Part shown: in pieces, positions 34,116-42,053 of the stretch
Layout: every line of letters starts with the position of its first letter
How positions within the stretch are numbered: the first letter of the stretch is position 1
Assembly (NCBI RefSeq): GCF_004348315.1
Contig: NZ_SMKC01000016.1
Span: 1-45,166 of the forward strand
Length of the DNA stretch: 45,166 nt
From: Streptomyces sp. 8K308
GTDB lineage: Bacteria > Actinomycetota > Actinomycetes > Streptomycetales > Streptomycetaceae
Direction of reading: 5' to 3'
The notes under the pieces: generated by a model
Database searches by the model: none
What the model was told of the DNA's origin: nothing
What the model saw: only the letters and a program-made list of their open reading frames with translations
Position numbers and translations under genes: made by a program

Positions 34116-35867
34116 TCAGCCGGCGTAGGGCTCGGGCACCTCCCCGGGTCGGGACAGGAACGTGAAGTCGCAGCCGGTGTCGGCCTGGGTGATGTGCTCC
34201 TGGTAGATGGCCCCGTAGCCGCGGCCGTAGCGCTGAGGCGGCGGGGTCCACTCGGCGCGGCGGCGGGCCAGCTCCTCGTCGTCCACCTCGAGGCGCAGCA
34301 CCCGGGCCTCGACGTCCAGCGTGATCAGGTCGCCGTTCCGCACCAGCGCGAGCGGGCCGCCGACGTGCGACTCGGGCGCGATGTGCAGCACGCACGCGCC
34401 GTAGCTGGTGCCGCTCATCCGGGCGTCGGAGAGCCGCACCATGTCGGTGACGCCCTCCTTCAGCAGGTAGTCGGGGATCGGCAGCATGCCGTACTCGGGC
34501 ATGCCGGGGCCGCCGAGCGGGCCCGAGCCGCGCAGCACCAGCACGTGGTCCCTGGTGATGTTCAGCTCGGGGTCGTTGATGGTGCGCTGCATCGTGCGGT
34601 AGTCGTCGAAGACGACGGCGGGGCCGGTGTGCCGGAGCAGCTGCGGCTCGGCCGAGATGTGCTTGATCACGGCGCCGTCGGGGGCCAGGTTGCCGCGCAG
34701 CACGGCCAGGCCGCCCTGCTCGGCCGCCGGGTTGTCCAGCGGGCGGATCACCTCGTCGTCGTGGACCAGCGCGCCCGCCAGCTGCTCGCGCATGGTGGCG
34801 TGCGTGATCGTGGGCCGGTCAAGGTGCAGCAGACCGGCCTCGCCGAGCCTGGCCAGCAGCCCCGGCAGGCCGCCCGCGTAGTAGAAGTCCTCCATCAGGA
34901 ACCGGCCGCCGGGACGGACGTCGGCGAGCACCGGCACCTTGCGCGCGATGCGGTCGAAGTCGTCGAGGTCGATGGGCACCTGGGAGCGGCCGGCCATCGC
35001 GATCAGGTGGATCACGGCGTTGGTCGAGCCGCCGAGCGACAGCACGGTGGTGATGGCGTCCTCGTAGGCCTCGCGGGTCAGGAAGCGGGAGAGGGTGGCG
35101 CCCTCGTTCACCAGCTCCACGATCCGCAGCCCGGCCCCCGCCGCCATCCGCTCGTGCCCGGAGTCCACGGCCGGGATGGCGGCCGCGCCCGGGATGGTCA
35201 GGCCGAGCGCCTCGACGGCCGAGGTCATGGTGGAGGCGGTGCCCATGGTCATGCAGGTGCCGGGCGAGCGGGCGAGCCCGTTCTCCAGCTCCGCCATCTC
35301 GCGGTCACCGATGCGGCCGGCGCGCTTCTCGTCCCAGTACTTCCACATGTCCGTGCCCGAGCCGAGCGTCTCGCGACGCCAGTGGCCGCGCAGCATCGGC
35401 CCGGCCGGCACGAACACGGTCGGCAGGTCAGCGCTCGCCGCGCCCATCATCAGCGCGGGCGTCGTCTTGTCGCAGCCGCCCATCAGCACGACGCCGTCCA
35501 CGGGGTAGGAGCGCAGCAGCTCCTCGGTCTCCATGGCCAGGAGGTTGCGGTAGAGCATCGGCGTCGGCTTCTGGAACGTCTCCGACAGCGTCGCCACCGG
35601 GAACTCCAGCGGATAGCCGCCGGCCTGCCACACCCCGCGCTTCACGGCCTGCGCGCGCTCCCGCAGGTGCTGGTGGCAGGGGTTGATATCCGACCAGGTG
35701 TTGAGGATCGCGATCACCGGCTTGCCGAGGTGCTCCTCCGGCAGGTACCCGAGCTGCCGGGTCCGCGCCCGGTGGCTGAACGTCCGAAGCCCTTCCGTTC
35801 CGAACCACTGGTGGCTGCGCAGTTCCTCCGGTCGCCGGCCGCGCGGCGCGTCGTCGTCGGTGGTCAC
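34116..35867 (-). CDS. IlvD/Edd-family sugar-acid dehydratase, probably L-arabinonate dehydratase
   Basis: This iron-sulfur dehydratase of 583 residues has the three cluster Cys in DINPCHQHL, MGGCDKTTPA and PGTCMTMGTAS. Segments RSHQWFGTEGLRTFSHRAR, METEELLRSYPVDG and MEDFYYAGGLPG resemble L-arabinonate/D-xylonate dehydratases more than IlvD or Edd proper. It would convert the aldonate to the 2-keto-3-deoxy acid. GTG 35867 overlaps the stop of the DHDPS-family gene and GGGAGG precedes it. Exact substrate (arabinonate, galactonate, xylonate) cannot be settled from sequence alone. Confidence 0.85.
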   Translation of the reverse strand: MTTDDDAPRGRRPEELRSHQWFGTEGLRTFSHRARTRQLGYLPEEHLGKPVIAILNTWSDINPCHQHLRERAQAVKRGVWQAGGYPLEFPVATLSETFQKPTPMLYRNLLAMETEELLRSYPVDGVVLMGGCDKTTPALMMGAASADLPTVFVPAGPMLRGHWRRETLGSGTDMWKYWDEKRAGRIGDREMAELENGLARSPGTCMTMGTASTMTSAVEALGLTIPGAAAIPAVDSGHERMAAGAGLRIVELVNEGATLSRFLTREAYEDAITTVLSLGGSTNAVIHLIAMAGRSQVPIDLDDFDRIARKVPVLADVRPGGRFLMEDFYYAGGLPGLLARLGEAGLLHLDRPTITHATMREQLAGALVHDDEVIRPLDNPAAEQGGLAVLRGNLAPDGAVIKHISAEPQLLRHTGPAVVFDDYRTMQRTINDPELNITRDHVLVLRGSGPLGGPGMPEYGMLPIPDYLLKEGVTDMVRLSDARMSGTSYGACVLHIAPESHVGGPLALVRNGDLITLDVEARVLRLEVDDEELARRRAEWTPPPQRYGRGYGAIYQEHITQADTGCDFTFLSRPGEVPEPYAG

Positions 35868-36775
35868 GCGACCTCCCACCCCTCGACTATCGCCGCGACC
35901 GCCGCCCGTTCCGCCTCCGGCAGGACCGCGCTCGGCGGGCGAATGTCGCGCCGGCACAGGCCGAGCGCCGCCAGGGCCTCCTTGACGACCGTCACGTTGT
36001 TCGCCGACTGGCGGGCCGCGCGCAGCTCCTCGAAGGCGCGGATGCGATCCCACACCTTCATCGCCGCCGGGTAGTCTCCGGCGCGCAGCGCGCGCAGCAT
36101 CTCGAGGGAGACCGCCGGCGCGACCCCGACCAGGCCGGAGGTGAAGCCGGTCGCGCCGCACGCGAAGTACGACGGCGCGTACAGCTCGGCGAGGCCGGCG
36201 ACCCACACGAAGCGGTCGAGGCCGGCGTCCCGTGCGACCGTCGAGAACCGCACCGGGTCGGGCACCGCGTACTTCACGCCGATGACGTTCGGGCACGCCT
36301 CGCCGAGCCGCGCCAGCGAGGCGCCCTCGATCGCCGGGTTGCGGATGTAGGGGACGACGCCGAGCTCGGGCACCGCCTCGGCGATGATCCGGTGGTACTC
36401 GACCCAGCCGTCCTGCGAGACGTACGGGTGCACCGGCTGGTGCACCATCACCATCGAGGCGCCGGACTCGGCCGCGTGCCGGGCCGCCGCCGCGGCCGTC
36501 ACCGCGTCGTGGCCGACGCCGACGACGACCTGCGCCGCGGAGCCGGCCTCGGCGACCGTCAGCTCCGTCTCGACGCGCCGCTCCTCGAGCGTCAGGGAGT
36601 AGAACTCGCTGGTGTTGCCGTTGGCGGTGAGGGTGCGCACCCCGCCGTCCACCAGACGGCGCACGAGGGTCCGGTAGACGTCCCCGTCGAACCGGCCCTC
36701 GGCGTCGAAGGGGCTGACGGTGATGGCCACCACATCCGCGAGTGCGGCCCGCTGCGCCGCGAAGTCGTACATCAC
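35864..36775 (-). CDS. DHDPS-family dehydratase or aldolase
   Basis: This lyase-fold enzyme of about 303 residues has Tyr143 in VVPYIRNP and Schiff-base Lys168 in IGVKYAVPD; the substrate loop reads NGNTSEFYSLT. The family includes 2-keto-3-deoxyarabinonate dehydratase and 2-keto-3-deoxy sugar-acid aldolases. Placed directly before the aldonate dehydratase, it would act on that enzyme's product, giving either alpha-ketoglutarate semialdehyde (then KGSADH) or pyruvate plus glycolaldehyde. GTG 36775 or ATG 36772 may start it; GTG overlaps the GntR stop. Confidence 0.85.
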   Translation of the reverse strand: MMYDFAAQRAALADVVAITVSPFDAEGRFDGDVYRTLVRRLVDGGVRTLTANGNTSEFYSLTLEERRVETELTVAEAGSAAQVVVGVGHDAVTAAAAARHAAESGASMVMVHQPVHPYVSQDGWVEYHRIIAEAVPELGVVPYIRNPAIEGASLARLGEACPNVIGVKYAVPDPVRFSTVARDAGLDRFVWVAGLAELYAPSYFACGATGFTSGLVGVAPAVSLEMLRALRAGDYPAAMKVWDRIRAFEELRAARQSANNVTVVKEALAALGLCRRDIRPPSAVLPEAERAAVAAIVEGWEVA

Positions 36776-37479
36776 GCCTCTTCCTGTCGGTCGTGCTCAG
36801 GTTCCTGCGGTCGGCCGTCCGCCGCCGGCGCCTCCCCGGGGAAGGCGCGGCGGACGAAGGCCACGATGTGTTCGCGCAGCAGCTCGGCGGCGCCCGGCGC
36901 GTCGCCCTCCTCGGCTCGGGCCAGGATCGCCCGGTGCTCGTCGGCCTCCCGGTCCCAGGTGGGCCGCGTCTGCCAGGCGAAGGAGGAGACGAGCGCCGCC
37001 TGGTCGCGCAGGTCGTCCAGCATCCTGACCAGCAGCGGGTTGCCGCAGGGCACGTAGAGCGCCCGGTGGAAGTCCCGGTTGGCCAGGGAACGCTCCGCCG
37101 TGTCGGCCGAGGCGTCCGCGCGGTCGAGCGCGGCGTGCGCCACCGCCAGGTCGGCGCCGGAGGCCACGGTGCGGCTGAGCGCCTCGGGCTCGAGCAGCAG
37201 CCGGACGTCGTAGACCGAGCGGGCCATGACGGCGTCCACGGTCCGCACCGAGGCGCCCCGGTACTCGCTCATCACCACGAGCCCGCGCCCGGCCAGCGTC
37301 TTCAGCGCCTCCCTGACCGGCGTCTTGGAGACCCCGAACCGCGCGGCGAGTTCGTTCTCGACCAGCGGCGAGCCGGGTTCGAGGACACCGGTCAGGATCG
37401 CCCTGGTCAGGTGCTCGAGGACGAACTGGGTGCGGGACGGTATCGGGACCGGCGCGGCGCCGGACAGCGGAGCGTTCAC
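36772..37479 (-). CDS. GntR-family regulator (FCD/FadR subgroup)
   Basis: The 235-residue regulator has an N-terminal winged helix (EHLTRAILTGVLEPGSPL, ELAARFGVSKTPVREALKTL) and an all-helical FCD domain with possible metal ligands Asp and His in NRDFHRAL, EADEHRAIL and LREHIVAF. It is the first gene of the operon and its stop overlaps the next start. Upstream palindromes at 37488-37535 are likely autoregulatory sites. The effector is probably a sugar acid from the pathway. Confidence 0.92.
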   Translation of the reverse strand: MNAPLSGAAPVPIPSRTQFVLEHLTRAILTGVLEPGSPLVENELAARFGVSKTPVREALKTLAGRGLVVMSEYRGASVRTVDAVMARSVYDVRLLLEPEALSRTVASGADLAVAHAALDRADASADTAERSLANRDFHRALYVPCGNPLLVRMLDDLRDQAALVSSFAWQTRPTWDREADEHRAILARAEEGDAPGAAELLREHIVAFVRRAFPGEAPAADGRPQEPEHDRQEEA

Positions 37480-37487
37480 GCGACTGG

Positions 37488-37535
37488 TATCTCGTATCTC
37501 GTATATGAGGTCTCATGTATGGCATACGGCGTATG
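37488..37535. promoter_or_regulatory. Palindrome and repeat cluster upstream of the GntR operon
   Basis: Tandem GTATCTC units (about 37488-37501) lead into ATGAG-gt-CTCAT (37505-37516), then CATAC-ggc-GTATG (37523-37535). The cluster is rich in GTAT/ATAC half-sites, which is unusual for this GC-rich DNA. The first palindrome has the size and shape of a FadR-type GntR operator. Confidence 0.6.
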
Positions 37536-37602
37536 ACGTGTGCCGCGGACGAACGTAGGTCCGGTCCGCGGCCACGTCAACGGTTCTGACAGAAATCGCT
37601 TG

Positions 37603-37641
37603 CCGTCCCGGCGGCGACGCTCCGCCGCGCCGCCGGGACGG
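37603..37641. terminator. Terminator of the beta-helix gene
   Basis: A perfect 14-bp stem, CCGTCCCGGCGGCG (37603-37616) and its complement (37628-37641), with an 11-base loop, lies 16 bases beyond the stop of the minus-strand gene. It also insulates the GntR operon promoter. Confidence 0.85.
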
Positions 37642-37656
37642 AGCCGGGCCACCTGC

Positions 37657-38823
37657 TCAACTGCAGGTGTTGCGGCTGCTGTTGTTCAGCGTGAGGTTGC
37701 GGTAGGTGATCCGGACGCCGCAGGGGTTCTCGGTCAGCGAGTTGTTGGTGAGCGTGAGGTTCTGCAGCGTGATGTCGCTGGTGTTCGGGAACTCGCTGCG
37801 GGCCGCGATCCGCACCCCGCCGCCGCCGCTGATCGTGCCGCCCTGGGCGGCGATGTTCACGCCGTAGCAGTTCTCGATCAGGATGGCGTTGTTCCCGGTG
37901 TTGGAGATCGTCACCCGGTCGATGACCGCGCCGCCGCTCTCCGAGACGCAGAAGATGCCGCGACCGCCGCCCCGGGCGATCACCTCGCCGACCCGGATGT
38001 TCACCGGGTAGCTGCTGCCGATCCGACCGTTGCGGTTGGCCATCCGGAAGGCCGCGTAGCCGGTGCCGGTGCCGGCGTTCTCGGCGTCGACCCGGGTGAT
38101 GTTGGCGTTGATCGTGTCGTTGAGCAGCAGCCCCGACTCGCCGACGTTGCGGGCCGTGACCGTGCCGATGGTGATCCCGTCGACCCCGTAGGTCTCCACC
38201 GCGTGGCTGCCGGCGCCGGAGACGAAGACGTTGTCGATCCGCACGTTGCGGGTGCGGACGTTGCGGTTGGCGTGGTTGTCGATCCGGATGCCGAGGCCGC
38301 CGGAGAGTTGCATGTTGATCTGGCCCAGCGTGATGTTGGTGCCGTTGCGCACGAAGATGCCGAAGTACGGCGCGCCGGTGATGGAGACGTTCTGGACCTC
38401 GACGTCGGTGGTGTTCTGGGTGCGGATGGGCGCCTGGTTGGCGGCCATGCTGCCGGTGTAGTTGATCGTCCCGCAGACGTCGAGGACGGTGTAACTGGGC
38501 AGGTCGAGCGACTGGTTGGCCGGCACCGAACCGGAACCGCGCACCACCACGCGCTGCTTGGAGGTCCGGCCGGGCGTCAGGCTGTTCACGGCGGCCCGCA
38601 TCGCGGAGAGCATGTCGGTGCCGGTATAGCCGGGCGCCGTCCAGGTGTTCCCGTTCCGCACGGCCTGGGCCTGGTACGAGCCGTCGCCGCAGGCCGCGGC
38701 GCCGATCTCGTCGGCGACCGCCGGACCGCTCATCGTGGCGCCGGCCGTGACGAGGGCCACGACGGCCGAGAGGAGAAGGGTGACCTTGCGCTTCCTGATG
38801 GGGGTTGCGGCTCTGCGTCCCAT
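37657..38823 (-). CDS. Secreted right-handed beta-helix protein, possible pectinolytic enzyme
   Basis: This secreted protein of 388 residues has a signal peptide (KRKVTLLLSAVVALVTAGATM, cleaved near AVADEIG) and a body of parallel beta-helix rungs rich in Asn ladders (VRNGTNITLGQINM, RNVRTRNVRIDNVFV, LTNNSLTENPCGVRI). Six Cys suggest disulfides. The fold is shared by PL families, GH28 and other polysaccharide enzymes; I cannot find a clear catalytic signature. AGGAG precedes ATG 38823 by six bases. Two LacI-type palindromes lie upstream. Neighbouring pectin genes suggest a role on pectin or rhamnogalacturonan. Confidence 0.85.
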   Translation of the reverse strand: MGRRAATPIRKRKVTLLLSAVVALVTAGATMSGPAVADEIGAAACGDGSYQAQAVRNGNTWTAPGYTGTDMLSAMRAAVNSLTPGRTSKQRVVVRGSGSVPANQSLDLPSYTVLDVCGTINYTGSMAANQAPIRTQNTTDVEVQNVSITGAPYFGIFVRNGTNITLGQINMQLSGGLGIRIDNHANRNVRTRNVRIDNVFVSGAGSHAVETYGVDGITIGTVTARNVGESGLLLNDTINANITRVDAENAGTGTGYAAFRMANRNGRIGSSYPVNIRVGEVIARGGGRGIFCVSESGGAVIDRVTISNTGNNAILIENCYGVNIAAQGGTISGGGGVRIAARSEFPNTSDITLQNLTLTNNSLTENPCGVRITYRNLTLNNSSRNTCS

Positions 38824-38877
38824 CGTTCACTCCTGAGGTGGGGGATGGAGGCACCGCGCGCCACCTCGTCAAAAACC

Positions 38878-38889
38878 TGAATCGATTCA
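38878..38889. promoter_or_regulatory. LacI-type operator TGAATCGATTCA
   Basis: This perfect 12-base palindrome with a central CG lies 55 bases upstream of the beta-helix start codon. It fits the general LacI-family operator shape. It differs from the CTGTGA-type sites of the galactan locus, so another LacI protein is likely involved. Confidence 0.6.
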
Positions 38890-38993
38890 CGACCCGGCCT
38901 GTCCTCGACCGGGGAGCGAGAAGAACCCAGGGAGATCGAGCGGCGCCACGGAATTGGCTGGCGAGACCGGCGCGCGATACGGCACACCGGCCG

Positions 38994-39006
38994 GGAAAGC
39001 GCTTGC
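38994..39006. promoter_or_regulatory. Second LacI-like palindrome, AAGCGCTT core
   Basis: GGAAAGCGCTTGC holds the perfect 8-base palindrome AAGCGCTT (38997-39004). It lies about 110 bases upstream of TGAATCGATTCA. AT-flanked GCGC centres are common in LacI operators of actinomycetes. The assignment is tentative. Confidence 0.4.
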
Positions 39007-39084
39007 TGAACCGCGAGTATGGCAACGGGCCAAGGGCGCGTCAATAAGCGGTAAAGCGGGATCGCTCGCGCTGGCATGAGCGGG

Positions 39085-39324
39085 CTACAGCGCCTCGCCG
39101 CGACTGCGGCGGTTCGCCTCCCGAACCGGCGCGCGCAACAACTCGGCGAGTCCGATCGACCGCAGGTCATCAGGCCGCACGTCCCACTCCCGGCCGCCTC
39201 CGACCGGCCGGAGCTGCACGCACGGGCCGACCCGGCCCATCACGATGCCACCACGCCCCGTCCTGGCATCCCAGGCGGGCTCCCCCACCTCGGGCACGTA
39301 CATGGCGTCCGACTCGTCCCGCAC
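39085..39324 (-). CDS. Small conserved actinomycete protein of unknown function
   Basis: The 79-residue protein reads MYVPEVGEPAWDARTGR...VQLRPVGGGREWDVRPDDLR, a pattern common in small Streptomyces proteins located beside XRE regulators. GTG 39324 is preferred because GGGAGG lies 6 bases upstream; ATG 39303 is an alternative. It has no signal or membrane helix. It is divergent from the XRE gene, so the two may share control. Confidence 0.75.
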   Translation of the reverse strand: MRDESDAMYVPEVGEPAWDARTGRGGIVMGRVGPCVQLRPVGGGREWDVRPDDLRSIGLAELLRAPVREANRRSRGEAL

Positions 39325-39465
39325 CGAAGACCTCCCGCAACCGTCGTAGTCGACCGATCACCGAGAGTGGTTCACCATTTCGGGCAGCGACACCGGCGAG
39401 ACGGCGCCATAATCGCCATTGCCACATAGCCTCTTGCAGTGTCGCCAATGGCAGGGAGGCTGACC

Positions 39466-40236
39466 ATGAACGAGCTGCTGCGGCGCGCGATCTCGGAGTC
39501 CGGACGAACGGCACATCAACTGGCCCTGGCGTGTGGGGTCGAGGACCGTACCGTGGACAGGTGGTTGTACGAGGGGCGCGTGCCGCGCCCTCGGACCCGC
39601 GTGACCGTAGCCGAGGTGCTGGGAGTTGAGGAGCACGTGTTGTGGCCCGCCGCCGCCAGGGCGGTCGTCAAGACGGGGGCGGACCGTGAGGTCGTCGCGG
39701 TGTACCCGTACCGCTCGGTCTGCCCCTCCTCCGTCTGGCGGAGCCTGATCACGGATGCCCGGGAGCAGTTGACCTTCGCCGGGTACACCAACTACTTCCT
39801 CTGGCTCGATCACCCCAACCTGGCCACCGCACTGCGGAAGAAGGCGCGTGCCGGAGCCACCGTCCGGTTCCTCCTCGGGGATCCGGACTCCGAGGTGACG
39901 CGGCGGCGCGAGGCCGTCGAGGCCACGGCGCTGACGGTCTCCACCCGGATCCGGATCACCCTGGAACACCTGGCCCGGCTCGGCGGCACCGAGCGGGTCG
40001 AGGCACGGTTCAGCGACGCGGAGTCACACGTCTCGCTCTCCGTCTTCCGGTTCGACGACCAGATGCTGGTCACGCCACACCTGGCCAGGCTGGTCGGTCA
40101 CGACTCCCCCATGCTGCACCTGCGCCGCCTCCAGGACGACGGGATGTTCGACCGCTTCGCCTCGCACGCCGACGAGTTGTGGCGCGAAGGACGACCGGTC
40201 GACCCGCCGGCCGAAGGCGCCGCGTCCCTGCCCTGA
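39466..40236 (+). CDS. XRE-family regulator with C-terminal PLD-like domain
   Basis: The 256-residue protein has an N-terminal helix-turn-helix (RTAHQLALACGVEDRTVDRWLYEGRVPRPR) and a C-terminal region like the phospholipase-D fold found in many Streptomyces regulators of this type (LTFAGYTNYFLWLDHP, AGATVRFLLGDPDS, VSLSVFRFDDQMLVTPH). The HxK-D catalytic motif of active PLD is not evident. ATG 39466 has GGGAGG upstream; an earlier in-frame ATG lacks one. Function is unknown beyond DNA binding. Confidence 0.88.
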   Translation: MNELLRRAISESGRTAHQLALACGVEDRTVDRWLYEGRVPRPRTRVTVAEVLGVEEHVLWPAAARAVVKTGADREVVAVYPYRSVCPSSVWRSLITDAREQLTFAGYTNYFLWLDHPNLATALRKKARAGATVRFLLGDPDSEVTRRREAVEATALTVSTRIRITLEHLARLGGTERVEARFSDAESHVSLSVFRFDDQMLVTPHLARLVGHDSPMLHLRRLQDDGMFDRFASHADELWREGRPVDPPAEGAASLP

Positions 40237-40267
40237 CCGATGGCGGCTGCGACCCGCGCACGGCGCC

Positions 40268-41224
40268 CTAGCCGAGACCTCGGGTGATCAGGCCCGCGTC
40301 CTCCCGGATCAGCCAGCCCGGTTCCTGTCCCTCGTGGAGGTGCGGAACGGTCACCCGGACCACGCTCGGCTCGCCCTCCAGCAGGGTGACCTCGCTGCCG
40401 CCGTAACGGTCCTCGTTGTCCGCCACCGTCTGCTCCAGCGCGTCGGTGGCCCGCTCGGCCTCCGCCGCGTCGCGCGTCCCCAGGCACAGCACCTCGGAGG
40501 TCGCCACATCCGAGGCGTCGTCGGTGAACTCCGCGACCTGTCCCACGGCGTAGGCCGTCACCCCCTCCTCGTCCGAGTCGCGGTGGGTGAAGTCCACCCG
40601 GTAGGCGCCATCGACGCACGCGCTCAGCTCGCGGTAGCGCGGCTCCTCGCTCAGCGGCCGGCCCTCCGTCAGCATGGCCGGGTCGAAGCCCTGCCCGCCC
40701 CAGACGAGTTCCTCGTCCGACACCCGCAGGAACTCGTCGCCCGACGCGTTCGCCCAGAGCGCGCCGCCGTCCGCCTGGTGCTCGGTGAAGCCATCGGCCG
40801 CGAGCTCGGCGGTGATCGCCGTCGCGTCGAAGTCGCCGGTCCAGACGCCGTACTCGCGCATGCCGTCCTCGTCACCGGCCATGACGGTCACCGCGGTCTC
40901 GACGTCGGCGCGATCGATCCCGAAGCGGAGCTCCGACCGGGACGAAGCGGCCAGCAGCGGCGTGTTGAGGTTGGCGACCATCCAGAAGCGGCGCTCGTCC
41001 ACGGCCAGCAGTTCGTCGGCCTGCTCCGGATCCACCACCGTGACGAACGGGGGCGGATCGCCGGCGTACCGCACCTCCTCCAGCGCCTCGATCACCGACG
41101 CACTCCGCCGTAGCTCCCCCTCGTACCCCGGATCACATCCCACCGTGACCGCGAGCCCGGCCACCAGCACCGCCCCGGCGTACGCTCGTCGCCCCCTGCC
41201 GCTGAATCCGCCCACGGCCGTCAC
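40268..41224 (-). CDS. Putative lipoprotein of unknown function
   Basis: The 318-residue protein has a signal peptide (YAGAVLVAGLAVTVGC) with a lipobox Cys near residue 30. The mature part is acidic and has no motif I recognise; it includes ERRFWMVANLNTPLLAA, DGGALWANASGDEFLRV and PHLHEGQEPGW. It is probably anchored to the outer face of the membrane. GTG 41224 has a weak AGG site. It is convergent with the XRE gene, 31 bases apart. Confidence 0.82.
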   Translation of the reverse strand: MTAVGGFSGRGRRAYAGAVLVAGLAVTVGCDPGYEGELRRSASVIEALEEVRYAGDPPPFVTVVDPEQADELLAVDERRFWMVANLNTPLLAASSRSELRFGIDRADVETAVTVMAGDEDGMREYGVWTGDFDATAITAELAADGFTEHQADGGALWANASGDEFLRVSDEELVWGGQGFDPAMLTEGRPLSEEPRYRELSACVDGAYRVDFTHRDSDEEGVTAYAVGQVAEFTDDASDVATSEVLCLGTRDAAEAERATDALEQTVADNEDRYGGSEVTLLEGEPSVVRVTVPHLHEGQEPGWLIREDAGLITRGLG

Positions 41225-41398
41225 CGCCTGCCTGATGTCGCTCCGAGCCCGTCGGGGGCTCCTGTGAACCGGGGGAGGCTACAGCCGGGGGTTCGGGAGG
41301 GGTCTCGAAGCAACCGGCGGGTGAACGGCGAGATCTCGCGCCGTACCAGCAGGTCTCTTTCCGTTCCGAAGCTCGGCGGCGTGGCCCGCCGGAGCGCC

Positions 41399-41872
41399 CT
41401 AACCCGACCGGCGGCGTCGCAGCAGTGCGGCGAGAGGTTCGCGGATGTCGGCCGGATGAAGGTTCAGGGGCTCGAACTCGTCGGCGGCGGCCCACCTGAG
41501 TTCGTAGCTGTCGTTCGGGCCGTGCGCCTCGGCCTCGGGTCCGGACAGGACCGGCGCGCCGGTGACGTCCGTCATCAGGAAGTACGAGGCCGGCCGGCCG
41601 TTGTGCCGACCCGTCCACAGCAGCCGATCGATCCTCGCCGCGAGCGTGGTCTCCTCACGCAGTTCGCGCAGGGCCGCCGTCTCGGCGCTCTCCCCCTCCT
41701 CGACGTGCCCGCCCGGAAGGACCGCGTAGTGGTGTCCAGGACACACCGCTCCCGCCCGGCCCGGGTTCGCGCACATCGCGCAGGACTCGGACGACTCCCG
41801 CCTGAGGAAACGCTTGATGACCAACGCTCGCCGACCGTCGACGACCACCGCGACCGCTCTGGGAATCAGCAC
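41399..41872 (-). CDS. NUDIX hydrolase with a Cys/His insert
   Basis: This pyrophosphohydrolase of 157 residues has a NUDIX box (GGHVEEGESAETAALRELRE, then ETTL) that fits GX5EX7REUXEEXGU except for Thr in place of the last Gly. Before the box there is an insert with Cys pairs and His (CAMC, then VCPGHH), which could bind zinc or iron. Substrate (nucleotide sugar, NADH, other) is unknown. GTG 41872 is the start. Downstream of the NUDIX gene, 41225-41398 holds only hairpin-rich non-coding DNA. Confidence 0.88.
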   Translation of the reverse strand: MLIPRAVAVVVDGRRALVIKRFLRRESSESCAMCANPGRAGAVCPGHHYAVLPGGHVEEGESAETAALRELREETTLAARIDRLLWTGRHNGRPASYFLMTDVTGAPVLSGPEAEAHGPNDSYELRWAAADEFEPLNLHPADIREPLAALLRRRRSG

Positions 41873-42053
41873 GCGGTCATCGTGCCCCGCCCGAACACGG
41901 CTCAGTCGACCCAGCCGGCTCAGCCGTTCACGGCCCGCACCGTCCAGGACGAGGCCGAGGTGGCGGCGATACCGGGGAGGCTGCGCCGGGCGAGCGGGCG
42001 TGGGATCATCGGCCGCCGGTCAGGCGGATGATCTACGTGAGGACGGTGGCGGC

